The position numbers and the translations under genes were made by a program. A DNA stretch of 5,362 nucleotides, taken from assembly GCA_041624375.1 (NCBI GenBank), contig JBFJVD010000202.1:1-5362 (forward strand). The letters are read 5' to 3'. This stretch comes from JBFJVD01 sp041624375 (lineage in GTDB: Bacteria; Chloroflexota; Anaerolineae; Anaerolineales; E44-bin32). The first letter of the stretch is position 1. Each line of letters begins with the position of its first letter. Below are positions 5,027 to 5,362 of this stretch, piece by piece. The notes under the pieces were generated by a model. That model was not told where the DNA came from, ran no database searches, and saw nothing but the letters and a program-made list of their open reading frames with translations.

Positions 5027-5362
5027 CTATCCCCCGCCAGATAGAGAAACCGGCTCATTATGAACATAGCACAAAATTCCTTCCACGATCCCTCTGGCAG
5101 CCCGATCCGGATGATTGACCAGGAAATCGCGGTCGAGATACATGAAACCGATCTCGATGATCGCCGCGGGAGTCTGGCTGTGGATCTCGTAGAAGGAATG
5201 GTACTCGGTCATATCCCGGGTGATGCTGCCGGGGTGATAGCGTAGGTTGGTGGCCGCGGCGTAGCGGTCGGCGATGCAGGACACCAGACGCTGCGACCGA
5301 TCGGGCACCGCCGTATCCAGCGCCGCCGTCACCTTGAAGCCCGTTGCTTCGTCATTGACGGC
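5027..5362 (-). CDS. N-acetylmuramoyl-L-alanine amidase (Amidase_3 type), C-terminal part (5' end outside window)
   Basis: The frame runs in from the window edge and ends with TAG, leaving 111 residues. They include NDEATGFKV (3-11), a central block with LRYHPGSITRDMTEYHSF, and TPAAIIEIGFMYLDRDFL (64-81). The last matches the '[TV]P-x-[AV]-[IL]-[IVL]-E-x-GF' signature of zinc amidases, with Glu70 of the fragment as the expected catalytic/metal-site glutamate. The following HPDRAARGIVEGILCYV corresponds to the final helix of that fold. Such enzymes cut the bond between N-acetylmuramic acid and L-alanine, releasing stem peptides from glycan strands outside the cell membrane. The N-terminal zinc histidines and any signal peptide lie beyond the window. 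It sits immediately before two transpeptidase genes, which strengthens the cell-wall reading. Confidence 0.8.
   Translation of the reverse strand, partial: AVNDEATGFKVTAALDTAVPDRSQRLVSCIADRYAAATNLRYHPGSITRDMTEYHSFYEIHSQTPAAIIEIGFMYLDRDFLVNHPDRAARGIVEGILCYVHNEPVSLSGGG

Overview
The window is GC-rich bacterial chromosome, mostly coding, with one gene fragment on the + strand facing a block of six genes on the - strand. The organism is not identified directly. Several traits together suggest a Chloroflexota (Anaerolineae-like) bacterium: a threonine-proline 'TPTPTN' linker in an exported enzyme, a Tat-exported L,D-transpeptidase with SH3-like modules, and a small conserved protein of a type I associate with that phylum. 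This is inference, not proof.

Layout. Positions 2-712 (+) hold the C-terminal end of an APC-superfamily permease of the KimA potassium-importer type: two membrane helices, then a USP-like cytosolic domain. A convergent intergenic stretch (713-877) contains a perfect 12-bp hairpin that looks like a shared bidirectional terminator. All remaining genes are on the - strand. In transcription order they are the end of a cell-wall amidase (5362-5027, cut by the window edge), a membrane-anchored L,D-transpeptidase with a helical N-terminal domain (5014-4031), a Tat-exported L,D-transpeptidase (3977-2937), a scramblase/LURP-like protein (2937-2344), an unrecognised 142-residue protein (2241-1813), and a CnoX/YbbN-type thioredoxin (1714-878).

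How the genes may work together. The first three - strand genes read as a peptidoglycan cassette. The amidase removes stem peptides from glycan strands, and the two YkuD enzymes form 3-3 cross-links or attach proteins. The amidase/transpeptidase junction is tight, and the second transpeptidase overlaps the scramblase-like gene by one base (TGATG), so these four genes are probably co-transcribed. The 142-residue gene and the thioredoxin gene each follow a gap of about 100 bases with weak promoter-like sequence, and may have their own transcription starts.

No tRNA, rRNA, CRISPR array, insertion sequence or phage feature was seen. I found no clear previously undescribed system. The most notable items are the two differently built L,D-transpeptidases in tandem, the helical-domain/membrane/TPT/YkuD architecture, and a hairpin that presents the ribosome binding site of the thioredoxin gene in its loop.
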